Shown here piece by piece: positions 48,420 through 59,400 of a stretch of DNA of 64,000 nt. The DNA is taken from positions 26,324,001-26,388,000 of the forward strand of contig CM059583.1 in the NCBI GenBank assembly GCA_030407085.1. The letters run 5' to 3'. Position 1 is the first letter of the stretch; the number at the start of each line of letters is the position of its first letter. Both the position numbers and the translations under genes were made by a program. This DNA comes from Trichopria drosophilae (lineage: Eukaryota; Arthropoda; Insecta; Hymenoptera; Diapriidae). A model generated the notes under the pieces. It worked only from the letters and a program-made list of their open reading frames with translations. It made no database searches and was not told the DNA's origin.

Positions 48420-49040
48420 CTTGTTTGGAGGACAGGACGACCGCTGCTCGATTTCCAGGAAAGCTTCTCACCGCGTGGATCAAGCAGGTTCGCCGCGTGC
48501 GGGGGAGGACGAAGACGATCCTCCCCGGGTGGAGTCCCGTGGAAGTCGGGAATCAGATGCCGAAGATCGCAGGAACGTACGGTAACTCGGCGGATGCTCG
48601 GGGCGATCTATACGAAGCCCCTTTCGATAATGTATGCGTCGTGGATTCGGAGAGAGAGACGATTCTCAGTGCGATACCAAAAGCTGGGAGACTGACTTTT
48701 GCGCCCGAAGTAAGGTTTAGCTCCCGCGGCTTCTGCGACACACGGCAGCGAACGCGGATTTCTACGTAAACTCGCTCGGTAGATAAGATCTCGTTCTTGG
48801 GGCCGCCGTTCGATCGCCTGCCGCACCGTGAACTTCCCTGGACCGACCACCTATATACTCCGCCAATTCGGTATAACACGTCGGCTTTTACTTGCCTCGA
48901 TCCGAGAGCTCTCGATCTTCGAAACCCGGCGAACTTAGCCGGCGAGATCGCGGCGATTACAGGGAATTTCGGGGATATCGGCGAACGCGCCACTTGACGC
49001 AGTTGTCAGCTTTCGAGCGATCTGTTAATTGTCTTGGGAC
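48420..49040. promoter_or_regulatory. GC-rich island
   Basis: Strong GC and CpG rise (gttcgccgcgtgcggggg near 48488). Frames of 114 aa (plus) and 146 aa (minus) overlap one another and lack domains. Candidate promoter or enhancer. Confidence 0.35.
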
Positions 49041-49364
49041 CCCGGTATAATTAACGTGATTTGTAGGCTAGCCGTTCTGCCTTTGAAACAATTGTTCTCC
49101 TTCCTTTTTGTTGTTTTTTTCTGATTGAGCATGGTCTCCATGTTGTTAATGTTTTACTTGCATTTATCGGTACCTGTTGTAATCTTCTTGTTGTTAGTAC
49201 GTGACCCTTAACTTGTAAACAATATATATAGTCAAGTATTGAAGTAATGACACTCCTGAGTTTGCCCTTTTATATTTTATTTTTTCGCAATTTTTTATGG
49301 CATATGCTGTAAGATATTGTGTACTATAATAAAGGCATATCAAATGATTGTTTGCTATGAAGCT
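49041..49364. other. Unassigned AT-rich sequence
   Basis: Nothing recognised. Confidence 0.4.
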
Positions 49365-50850
49365 TCTCGGATCGCTGATTATGAATCCGGAGTCAATTTT
49401 TAAAAATTTAAAATGGCGGGCTCAACGCGAGGACGAAAATAATTATATAGTTTGAATTTTCGTGAAACTTCGTATCTTAGAGTTTTTGGTGTAGCTGATT
49501 ACGAAACCCGCATCAATTCTTAAAAATTAAAAATGACCGGTAGAATATGGCAATATATTCAAACCGCCATTTTGAATTTTGAAAATCTAAGGACCTCGCA
49601 GGCAGCGATTTCAAAACCCTCCGAGTACCCACATTTATCTCTATCGATAAACTTTATACGAATTCGGTCTGCCATTTTGGATCTGCCATTTGGACTTTTC
49701 ACTTTTCAACTCCTTTCTATGTAAAACAAAATGTATTCTTCAAATAGTTTACAATCGAAAATTGGAAATCGAAAATGGCGAATCCTTCACGAATATGAGT
49801 ACTGTTTTTTTTGTCTCAAAGAATGCTAATCCAATGTCCGTGTCTAGTAATTCAAAATGGTAGATTCAATATAGTGAAAATTATATAAAATTATGGCAAA
49901 ATTCACGACAATCATAACTCAAGAGATTTTTCTAATCGCTGGGTACCAGTCTCATGTCAGTTTTTAATAATTCAAAATGGCGTGTCCAATATGGTAGACA
50001 ACCATTTCTAAATTGTTACAAACTTCATGAAAATCACTAATTGTGATTTTTAGCGCTAATACGAGTGTAAAGTTAGTTTTTAACAATTGCAAATGGCGGT
50101 TGCAATATGATGAATGCCATTTATAAAATTGTCGCAAAGTTCATGAAACTCACTAGCTCAGGTATTTTTGGGGCGCAGAATATGAACTTAATGTCAGTAT
50201 TAAAAATCCAAAATGGTGGATACAACATGTACGGCACAAATGAAAGACTTGTCGCAAAGTACACGAAAATTACTTCTCGGAATTTTTATTTGGTCGCTGA
50301 ATAGGAACCTGAAGTCTGTTTTTAATAAATAGAACATAGAGATTCCATTATAGCGGAGAAAAATGCAGCATTTGTCAGTTTCTAATTATTGAAAATGGCA
50401 GATCTAATAAAAATATCGCAAAAATTCATGAAAATCGCAACAAATATCAATTTGATCTCAGTTGTTGATATTTAAAAATGGAGACTCCAACATCTCGAAA
50501 AAAATATTTTATAAAATAATATTAATAATTGTCGGAACGCTCTAAGATCACTACTAGTGGGTTTTTGGGTCACGGAATACAAATCTGATATTACTTTTCA
50601 ATATTTAAAAATAGACGCATCAATATGGCGGATACATATTTAAAAAATGTCGCAAAATTCGTGAAAATCACTATCTCGGGATTTCTTGGGATCGATGAAT
50701 TCGAATCTAACCTCAGTTTCTAATATTTAAAAATGGAGAAACCAATATGGCGGACAAATATTAAACAACTGTTGCAAAACTCACGAAGATCACTACTAGG
50801 GATTATACAGGGTTACTGAAAACTAATCTGATGTTACTTTTTAATTAAAT
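49365..50850. repeat. Main array of the ~120-bp satellite
   Basis: The recurring order is gggtcgctgaatacgaatct, a gtcagtttttaataatt-like block, then caaaatggcggatccaatat and atggcggacaaat, then gtcgcaaaattcatgaaaat. The AAAATGG anchor recurs near 49855, 49975, 50089, 50211, 50610 and 50730, giving 112-134-bp spacing, with two shorter intervals near 50392 and 50476. 49365-49540 is forward, 49550-49720 is reverse, and 49770-50850 is forward again. Monomers are diverged, so the array is old. Confidence 0.8.
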
Positions 50851-51099
50851 AAACAAATAATTTCTTCTAAGTAATACGGTCCTCTTACTAATAGTTAAGA
50901 TGTAAACAAAGAAAAATATTACGTAACTGAGATATCACTTCACGCCCAGCGCAATAAATCATCGTGTACTTATATGTAAAAATTGTGAATCACATGCTAT
51001 TGGATTTAATGTTGAAAATATCCCTCTAGGGCTAATAATTGGATCTATTGCCTTAATGCGTTTCGCACCAGGATGCCATGTTTTTAAAGATTGAAACGT

Positions 51100-51480
51100 T
51101 GCTACTCGAGTCGTGGAATACGAATTTGATATAGTTTTCTACTAATTCAAAATGGATGATGGTTCCAGTATGGCGAACAAACATTTTTTAATTCACGCGA
51201 ATTTCGAATTTTAGTGAAAAAAAGAACACTCAACCTCTATTTTTGAAAGAAATGGAAAAAAATGCTATTTTTTATTTTTCAAATAGTCGGTTTCAAAATG
51301 AACGCGAACGAAATCATGTGCTCTAAATTTATGAATTTCGGTATTTTCAATGACTTTTTCGGGCTTTGGTGAGATTATCGTTTTAGGGGGTTTTCAGGGT
51401 CGCTGAACACAATGTCATTGTCAAAAATACAAAATTCAAGATAGTGGATCCAATATGACGGATGTCTGAATCAGAAATCA
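51100..51480 (+). repeat. ~120-bp satellite, isolated forward monomers
   Basis: Copies begin near 51103 (ctcgagtcgtggaatacgaa) and 51392 (ttcagggtcgctgaacac), each followed by the ATGG block. Confidence 0.55.
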
Positions 51481-51789
51481 CTGTTTCTTATTGAATAATA
51501 CAGAAAGTACTCTTATGGGGTTATTCGGCCCGATTCTCATCGTGTGAAGGAATTGAAAACTGAGAATCTTAATTTATTTTGATTTATTTCTTTTTTGTAG
51601 TTTCTTATATTTTTGTTTTTTTATTGATGATTCAGATTACGGATAAAAGAGTATGCGGAGGCTCTAAATAAAAGAGAGGAAAACTTCACCCTAACAATAA
51701 GTGAAATTTCACTTCATTCATGCAAGGCAGAGCGACAATTCGCTTCAAATCTAATATTTCGAAATTTGCAACTGTATTGGAGTATTTAT

Positions 51790-51970
51790 ATGTATTCAGC
51801 AATCCCGAAACCCCTCATATAAGTACTTTCTATCTTATTCTATACGAAACAATAATTTTCGCCTGAAACATCCGTGACATTAAATTCACCATCTTGAATT
51901 TTGTAATATTGGCAATGAGATCGTATTCAGTGACGCTGAAAACCTCGTAAAACGATATTCTTACCTTGGA
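51790..51970 (-). repeat. ~120-bp satellite, reverse-orientation monomers
   Basis: The string cagcaatcccgaaacccctc and the string cgtattcagtgacgctgaaa are complements of the monomer start. Confidence 0.5.
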
Positions 51971-52649
51971 AGCATGAATGAGTAATTATAAATTTTGAAA
52001 TTTAAAAATCTCCAATTAATGACTTCATTAGCGTCTATTTTGAAACCGACGATTTGAAAAATAAAATTTGTTTAGTTATGATCTTATTTCTTAGGCATCG
52101 AGAATACTTTTCTAATACTTTTCAGAATGATAGAAAAATGTTTTCCATCCATCAAAATATAGGAAAAGAGAAAAGAAATATTGAAATCTCAGTATTTTCC
52201 CCTAATTTATTTGAAAAACAAAGGCCAGGCGTCATTGTTTTAGATTTAGCGGCAATTGATTGAGCGACCTCGAAAACATAAGATATAAATAGTGCCGTGA
52301 AGAATATTACATTTTAGTAATACAGTTAACAATTAAAGTAAATGTCGAAAATCGGTATTATATATACTTCTGCTGATAGTACATAAAACATATGGAACAG
52401 TCGTACATCTAAAGAATCCATGGAGTTATATCCAACAGCTGATATTCAACCAACAAACACTGCCATCTAGCAAAATGTCATCTACGTACTTCGATAGGCA
52501 AAGCCAATATTTTAAAAAATTAAAAACAAAATTAATTTGCAAACTTATGCCGAAAAACTGATCTGCATTTATAGGTTATTATATTAGGAATAATAATTTT
52601 TTTAACTTTACAAGTTTGTTTCCTCTTTAAAAAGTGATGTTGCATTACA
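51971..52649. other. Unassigned AT-rich sequence
   Basis: No feature is supported. The 69-aa frame at 52054-52263 has no domain. Confidence 0.4.
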
Positions 52650-53022
52650 TACACAGAAAAAAATAAGTCTTAAAATTGTTACATCTCAAATTCATCATTA
52701 GGTGAGGCTTAATTTCAGCCAAAAACTGCATGAATTTTCTTAAATTCAGTCAATATTTAGGCTTAAAGTCTTACTTTTAGGCAATAAAGATGTCTTTCAG
52801 CCTATATTTTGGTTTGAAATAAGATTCGTCTAACTTAGATGCCATAAGCTCGATAAATCTTATTTTCAGCAAAAATATCGTCTAAAAGTTAGTTTTGCCA
52901 ACGAATATAGGTTTTGCTCACTGAAAGTAAGACTTTAAGCCAAAACACTGACTAAAGTTGAGAAAATTAACCTAATTGCCAGCTTTAAATTAACAATTTT
53001 AAGACATATTTTCTTCTGTGTA
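52650..53022. mobile_element. MITE, 373 bp, foldback throughout
   Basis: 32-bp terminal inverted repeats: tacacagaaaaaaataagtc (from 52650) and the complement of 52991-53022 (TACACAGAAGAAAATATGTC...). Inner blocks also pair: taggcttaaagtcttacttt at 52760-52779 with aaagtaagactttaagcc at 52924-52941. The whole element can fold as one imperfect hairpin. No coding capacity. Confidence 0.75.
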
Positions 53023-53317
53023 GAAGTGGAAATGTTGAATTAACTTTAGATAAAGTCGAACTCGGCTCAAAATGCACTTTAAGAGATTATTGGTGACTAA
53101 AAACTAAGGGTTATGTTATAATACCTAGCTGGCGAAATGAAAGCAAGCAGTACAATGGGGATTCAAGAGTATAATCTTACAGACTACGATGTCTTAATTG
53201 GCGAACACCTAAAACCCCTACACTTTGTTTTTGAATAGTTTAAAACCCCAATATATCAAACACCTTAAAAACCTGAGTTTGAAAACACAACAATTGAAAA
53301 CTCCGACACATCAACAA

Positions 53318-53629
53318 CATGGAGAAAACTGACTCCGCTGTATTAGCTGATTCATATCAGCTAAAATTTTCGGCTGGAATTGCCGAAAATATATGCAATT
53401 TTAGCCCATTTGATTCCGCTACTGTAGCCTTAACCCTACTCAATTCGCGCTTAGCTCTAAATTTCCGCTAGATTAGCAGATTTGTTCCGTTAAATTTGCG
53501 GACTTTTTCGGTAAATCTAGCTGAAATTATCGGCTATCCCTAACGGAATCCCAACAGCTGTCCCTATAGGATAAAATTGGTCGAATCTGCGGATTTTTCG
53601 GCTGATTTTGCTGATTATTTTTCTCCGTG
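53318..53629. mobile_element. MITE with CAYGGAGAAAA ends, ~312 bp
   Basis: Left end CATGGAGAAAA and right end, inverted, CACGGAGAAAA. The interior has two perfect hairpins: TTAGCTGAT/ATCAGCTAA (53343-53364) and ATTTTCGGC/GCCGAAAAT (53366-53390). Family not identified. Confidence 0.5.
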
Positions 53630-54500
53630 AATGCACAGAAAAAAGTACTTAATGAAATCATTGTACAAAGTAAAACATGGAGTTACAAAAAATAGTTAAA
53701 TTAACAATTTTGATAGTAAACGAGACCATCACATTGTTCCATTTCCTATTTCCTATTACTTAAATACCCATCACCACATAACCTCAAATGTACCGCAATT
53801 TTACAATAAATAGTCACATATTCTTAAGTGCAAAAAATTGCCATTTCTTATCACTGTTTCATATTCTGAAAAAGTGTCGGGATTGACAACCCATTTGTCG
53901 TCTAACTCGGTAAAAGCCGATTTTCTTAGTTGAATTAAATATTATCATTAACGATTCACAGTTTTTTTTTAATTTGGAAGCTGAAAAGCATACGTTTCTG
54001 ACTGCCCATACCTAATTTCAATGAAATGAAAACTAATGAGACTACAGTTAGAAAAGGTTTGTAACCTTGACGAGGATTTTTCGATATTAATTAATCTTGG
54101 AGATTTTCTCTGATTGACGTTTCTAATGTAACGACGCACCGAATGCACTTTTGTTGAACGAGAGCAAATTAAAATTGACAGAGTTTGGTATGTTTCAAAA
54201 TGTTTAATTTTGAAACAATGCTGGCACTATGTATTTTCTGTACCTTTTGTTAAGAAAGAGGGTCTGTCTGATTTGCTCTACCGTTTAAAACTTTAGGTTT
54301 AAATTAACTTATTTAAACAGAATATGTCAGTATTGAAATTAGAAAAAAATATTAGAAAAAACTAATATTATGTATACATTTGATAAATGTAACATTTAAA
54401 ATGTAAAATTCTCGACCGCTTGTATTTAAACATATTGTGCGTATACTCGGTGTGACGGTCTGTATATTATATGTAGAAAAAGTTGTGAAATATCCTTCGG
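53630..54500. other. Unassigned AT-rich sequence
   Basis: Nothing recognised. Confidence 0.4.
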
Positions 54501-54689
54501 CGGGGAACAAAGTTCTGAAAATCAACACACCGAAAGACCTAAATTTCGATATAGCAAGGCTCCAGCCTAATTTTCTTCTCTTTGTCTTTGAAAATTTGGC
54601 AAAAGGAAAGCAAATTAAAATACCTTGGACTCACGCAATATCGAAATTTTAGCCTTTCGGGGTTTTAATTTTCGGAAGTTAGTTCCCCG
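54501..54689. mobile_element. MITE, 189 bp, ~55-bp terminal inverted repeats
   Basis: Left arm CGGGGAAC..TTCTGAAAAT..CCGAAAG, then CCTAAATTTCGATAT. The right arm complement reads CGGGGAAC..TTCCGAAAAT..CCGAAAG, then GCTAAAATTTCGATAT. The paired inner blocks are 54531-54552 and 54638-54659. The 71-aa frame over it is incidental. Confidence 0.7.
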
Positions 54690-56480
54690 ATAAATACGAA
54701 TTATCATAAACTACTAATTAAACTTTTTTTTATTACTAAATAAAATCCGAATTACTGATGATGTTTCTGAACTCTGATTCTTAATGTCGGAATTAATTTT
54801 TGTTGGCTGAGGTTGCCTTAAAGACAGTTAGTGAATCAAAGAAGTTTCAATTTGTAGATGATAATTCTTAGACAATAAAGTAGACCACATACGTTTGTTT
54901 TACAGAAACGGCAGTAATCCGATTCATTACTGTTGTCACATTTTTCTATTTCAAAACCCTGAATTTCTGGTTCAAAACAACAATTGTTAATGCTGCTATA
55001 TTTACAACCGCAAGCTAAAATCCCATTGTAGCATCAGTATCTTATATTAAATAAACCTGCTGATTCACAAATTATTCACAAAGAACATTAAAATTATCGC
55101 GATTGTCTTACATTTATTTCTAAATAAATTTAACTTAGTACTAAAATTTCAAATGCTAGAATAACATAGCAGAATCTTTGCTAGAGCATAATACAATGAC
55201 AAATGTTCACATTTTAAATTCTAGCATGATCAGAGGTCACATGAACATATAACGAGTAAAAACGGTATATGTAGTAAATTTAGCGTAAATTCCAAAAATG
55301 TTAAAACTCACATAATTCTTTCAATTTTCTCCCATTTTTGTCCAACGATTGATTTTAACGGGGCATTGAATTAACTTTCACACGATTAGATATAAATTCT
55401 GGAGGATGGAACAATATCGAGAAAACATTGGCAGATTTGAAAACAATAGGAAAAACATTCGACAAAAAAAGGTATGAACTCTTTACGTAGAGCTACGGTT
55501 CAGATGTGATTGGGAAACATTTCAATTTTTAAGGATCGAAAGAGTTGAAAACATTTCTCTCTCGGCGTTTTGTCTGCCATAATTTGGTATGAATTTCTTT
55601 TGCGATATATGTGATGTTTCTATTTCTTAGTAGAATTCTAATTATTAGAAAAATTTAAATGTAAAAATCCATACTTTTCTCATGAAAGATGTCGTAATAC
55701 TAAAAGTACAGTTTCCGGGTTACTGTAAAAAATGTTGCTTTATATTTAACATTTAAAAATAAAACACGGTCTTAATATGTTTATATTAATGACCCCAAAT
55801 TCTTTGCTCGTTTGATTTTTTATTGGTTTGCCTGTCACAAGATCCTACTTACCTTGTCAAAAGAAATTGTGACTAACCCTAAGCTTAACAGTTTCGAATA
55901 ATTTTTTTTTAAACTCTACCGGTCCAAAAAGTCAAGGTTACACAGTATCTTGTCAATTTTCTATTTTGTGTGTTAAATTTAGAAAAATATCATTGACATT
56001 GCTTTTGTCAATAGTTTTACATGAAGACTTACCAAGCTAAAGCTAAGAAGTCCACCTCAAAGTAGTCTCGTTTTTGTTGATACGTTTCCCAAAAATGATA
56101 TTGCTGAATAATAATGTAAGAGGTAAGTTGGGTAAACGTAAATGTCAATTGTATATTTTGTAACTTACCGTTGAATTGAAAAATTACATGATTTCGTTTC
56201 AACAATTAAAAATGAAAATATATGTCATATCTTATATACTGCAAAAAATAATTAATAAAATTCAGAATCACACAGATTCACTGTTTTGCGTTACTTAGCT
56301 TACTTATGAAAGATAATGTCTGAACTCATCTGCCTCTTCTGTGACTCTTCATATATCAAATTGAGAAAGTATACGAGGGACATAACAAAATTATGTTAAT
56401 GACAATTTAATTTTAAAGAGTTGCCTACGAAGTAATATCGTTCGAAAATTGTAATTGTATTTTGTATAATTTTGGTCGAC
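54690..56480. other. Unassigned AT-rich sequence
   Basis: No repeat, RNA gene or frame is supported. Confidence 0.4.
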
Positions 56481-56649
56481 TTGGATGTCGGTGACCAAAA
56501 TGTCAGTTTGCTTACAACAGTTACTTATTGATCTGAACAGAATGACGTACACACAGGTTATGTTTACATTCGGAATAATCTACGACCTTGAAAAATCCTT
56601 GAGTACATTTGGGTTCGCCATTTGGAATTACGAAAACCTGAGAATACAT

Positions 56650-57150
56650 CACAAAACAGTCACAATTAGTGACCCGAAGAAGCCTCGTGAAAAAAATATC
56701 AGTTACTTTATACGGACAGAAAAATGTACCATTCAATTCTGTTTTTTTCTTGAATAATTAGAGTGCGAAGATATCTGAATAAACCATATATCTGTACCAA
56801 AACTTTATAGTATATATGCGAAAACATGTTCGAAGACTGAACAATCGTCAATTCCGGGAAAACGATGTTTTTTTTTCTAAATGCCTTTTTTCACATTAAT
56901 TGTGTATAACAAACATACAAAGATAAAAGTTATTTCAATTTTTCACCAAATTCTGGAAACGTATTCTACCAAGCTTGTCCTATACTACATTCATAATTAG
57001 TGACCCGAAGAAGGCCCGTGTAGAAAATGTCAGTTACTTTACGCGGAGAGAAAAATGTTCAATTCTGTTTTTTTTTCTTTTTTTTTTTAATAATTAGGGT
57101 GCGAAGATATCCGAAAAACCCATATATCTGTAACAAAACTTTACAGAAAA
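56650..57150 (+). repeat. Direct duplication, ~340-bp spacing
   Basis: The strings attagtgacccgaagaag, tcagttactttaygcggaSa-like and gtgcgaagatatc...catatatctgta recur at about 56664-56820 and 56996-57150 in the same order. It may be a diverged two-copy tandem of a larger unit. Confidence 0.55.
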
Positions 57151-57419
57151 GTTTTCAGTAAGAATGCCTGTCATCGATATGCTTGCATAAAATTCAGAAA
57201 TATTTCGGAAAGTTAATAACTGCGATTGAAACGGCCCTCAAAGGGATAAGGTATTGGTACATAGAGCTGAAAATATGAGATATTTGAAATTAAAGGGAAA
57301 TTTATCGAATCCGAAACAAAAATGACAAAACAAACAAAGATAATGATCGTTTCAGTCTTCGCATTCATACTTTCTTTCGCATTTTTGTGAACGACGGCCA
57401 TAAAACTACTTCGAATTCG

Positions 57420-57900
57420 ATATATATTTATATACGCGCTGTTCTTTACGCGACGGCATTGCAGCATTCGCTATAAATAAAGCGGAGTATTCGAAGAACA
57501 ACACGGAATTAGCATACTTAAAAGACCATAGACGAATTCCCCAAAACGGACGCTTCGATCCTCATCGCGACAATAACTTATGCAAAAATGGCATCGGTTA
57601 CAGGGCCCGTCGGAGACGCGCGCAGACTGCACGCAAAAGGCAACTTTAAACATGTCGGCTAAAAACCAACATAAAGTCTCGTGGTCGACGCGCATGCGCG
57701 TTGCTTATCCCAAACTCTTGACGTTTATGGGCCTGTATGGCGGTCGGTTGAAGCTGATCGGTTCATAAAGCATCCGACCGTGATTTTCTGCAGCCACAAA
57801 TCAACTGAATTGGATCGAGCATGGTTCCAGAATGTTTCAGCGGTTTGCGGTGTCTCCATGTGCGTGGGTTCTCGATCCTTTCAAAGTCGAGCTTTAAACG
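57420..57900. promoter_or_regulatory. GC-rich island with NRF-1/Ewg-type palindrome
   Basis: CpG-rich stretch in AT-rich flanks. GCGCATGCGC at 57690-57699 is a perfect match to the NRF-1 (insect Erect wing) half-site pair, usually found close to transcription starts. ATGGC motifs lie on either side. No gene model is supported nearby, so promoter identity is inferred from motif and composition. Confidence 0.4.
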
Positions 57901-58554
57901 CACATGTAAAGTACTCGACGATATTACGATTACTCTTAAATCAATAAAATTGTCATCTTTGCACAATGGACACCAGCAGATGTACTCGTATCGATGATGC
58001 AATAAAGATTGAGTAATGGGTATCAGGTGTTAATTTTTATTAATTACGAAGATTGAAAATTAACTGTGGAGATTGTTTTCTCTAAATTTTGAGATACCCC
58101 TAGGGTACTTGGGTCAACTCATACAGCATACTTAATGGCATGTATCTATAAAGATCAAAAAATAAAATTGTTCTACTATAAGTAGATACCTCTAGTCATT
58201 TTCATTTATTACGTAGCGAAACTGTCTTGCCTTATTATCTCCTACTACTAGAACTCTAGTAAAAAATGAGTGCTATGTTGAAGAAGGAAGGTATAGACCA
58301 AGTTGTCTAAGTAGATTTGATACACCATTTTTGAGGTTTTTGTATATGGTAATCTGTCCTTCTGGGGTTCGATATTTTCTACGTCATTATATAGGCATAG
58401 AAAGTAAGCGTATTTTGTATTTTTTATGTTTCTTTGTAATGGTTCTGTGACTCCCGCAAAGTACGGAAACCGAGAATTTTTTAAATTCGTATTGTGATCA
58501 TGAATATTACTAATTGAGTTGTTGCAATATTCATTAATTTTCTTCTAAATATAT
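57901..58554. other. Unassigned sequence
   Basis: No supported feature. Confidence 0.4.
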
Positions 58555-59400
58555 TCATTTATTAATTGCAATGGATAGCCATTCTACAATAAGGTTTATC
58601 TAACATATTTAAATTTGTATGCCTCAATCTTATTTCAGAGAGTCTAACCGCTCTATCAATTAGACCGCAAATTACACTTTTTTCGTATTGCAAGGGATGA
58701 AGTAAAACATAAATATCTGCTTGACCATGTTTCTTTGTGCGTTCAATATGTACCAAGAAAACTATTATTTTTCCTGATAATATGTCTAAAAACCAAATTG
58801 TGCTGTTCGTTTCTTGTTGTTGTTTGAATTTGATTTTGTTTGTAAAGCTATGAATTTTATTGAAACTATTAAAAGTCTAGAGTATATATATAATTAAATA
58901 AATTGTGTTATTATGTATAAGTATATATATATAATAAAAAATATAAAGGTCGGCTTTGTCCTACAAATTAGATTTGTGATGGTTACAGCAGTAACCTCTT
59001 AAAAAAGAACGCAAGCCGTTCGAAACGTCGAGGAAAACTATCACCAATCTAATTTGTAGGACAAAGTCGACCTTTATATTTTTATTATGTAGTATTATGT
59101 AGTATACTTCATGGAAGCCAAGCAAAATGTCATCACCATATCGTACAAAGAACGATATTTTAAATCTCAGTTTATTTGATAGAATATTCTCTAAAAATTC
59201 CATAGTAACATTGACAACAATAGGGAATACGAGAGAGCACATGAAGGCACCGTATAATCGTTTGTAAAGACGATTATGGAAAGAGAATATTAAAATGTTT
59301 AATACTAATTTTAGGCCGGCTATAAATTCGATTTTGGAAAGAGATGTTAGTCTTTGATTTCTGACCTGTCTTTATCAACTACTTATGATGATGTCAATAA
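58555..59400 (-). pseudogene. Second Penelope-like RT remnant, split by an insertion
   Basis: Minus-strand blocks in order: FIAGLKLVLNILIFSFHNRL and YGAFMCSLVFPIVVNVTMEF (59330-59190), where the family usually has YGAPMGSPLSP; then the catalytic RYGDDILLGFHE (59150-59110; V to G in the YVDD box); an inserted hairpin element; then TFNSFNKIHSFTNKIKF (58890-58840), a block ending HPLQYEKS, and VICGLIDRAVRLSEIRLR (58700-58620). These correspond to RT palm through post-thumb of Penelope-like elements and match the copy at 32.6-33.7 kb block for block. The GIY-YIG part is not seen. Frames shift and the element is inactive. Confidence 0.8.
58918..59081. mobile_element. Hairpin element inserted in the Penelope-like copy
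   Basis: TTATTATGTA at 58908-58917 and 59082-59091 looks like a 10-bp target duplication. Near-identical ~45-bp inverted arms (58936-58980 and 59040-59084) contain ataaaggtcg and cctacaaattagatt. The 59-bp loop contains two further hairpins, GGTTAC-AGCA-GTAACC (58981-58996) and GAACG-CAAGC-CGTTC (59007-59021), followed at once by GAAAC. Confidence 0.6.

Noticed and set aside
48425..48993. 114-aa and 146-aa frames on opposite strands
   Set aside because: Overlapping, domain-free and in GC-rich sequence where stop codons are rare.
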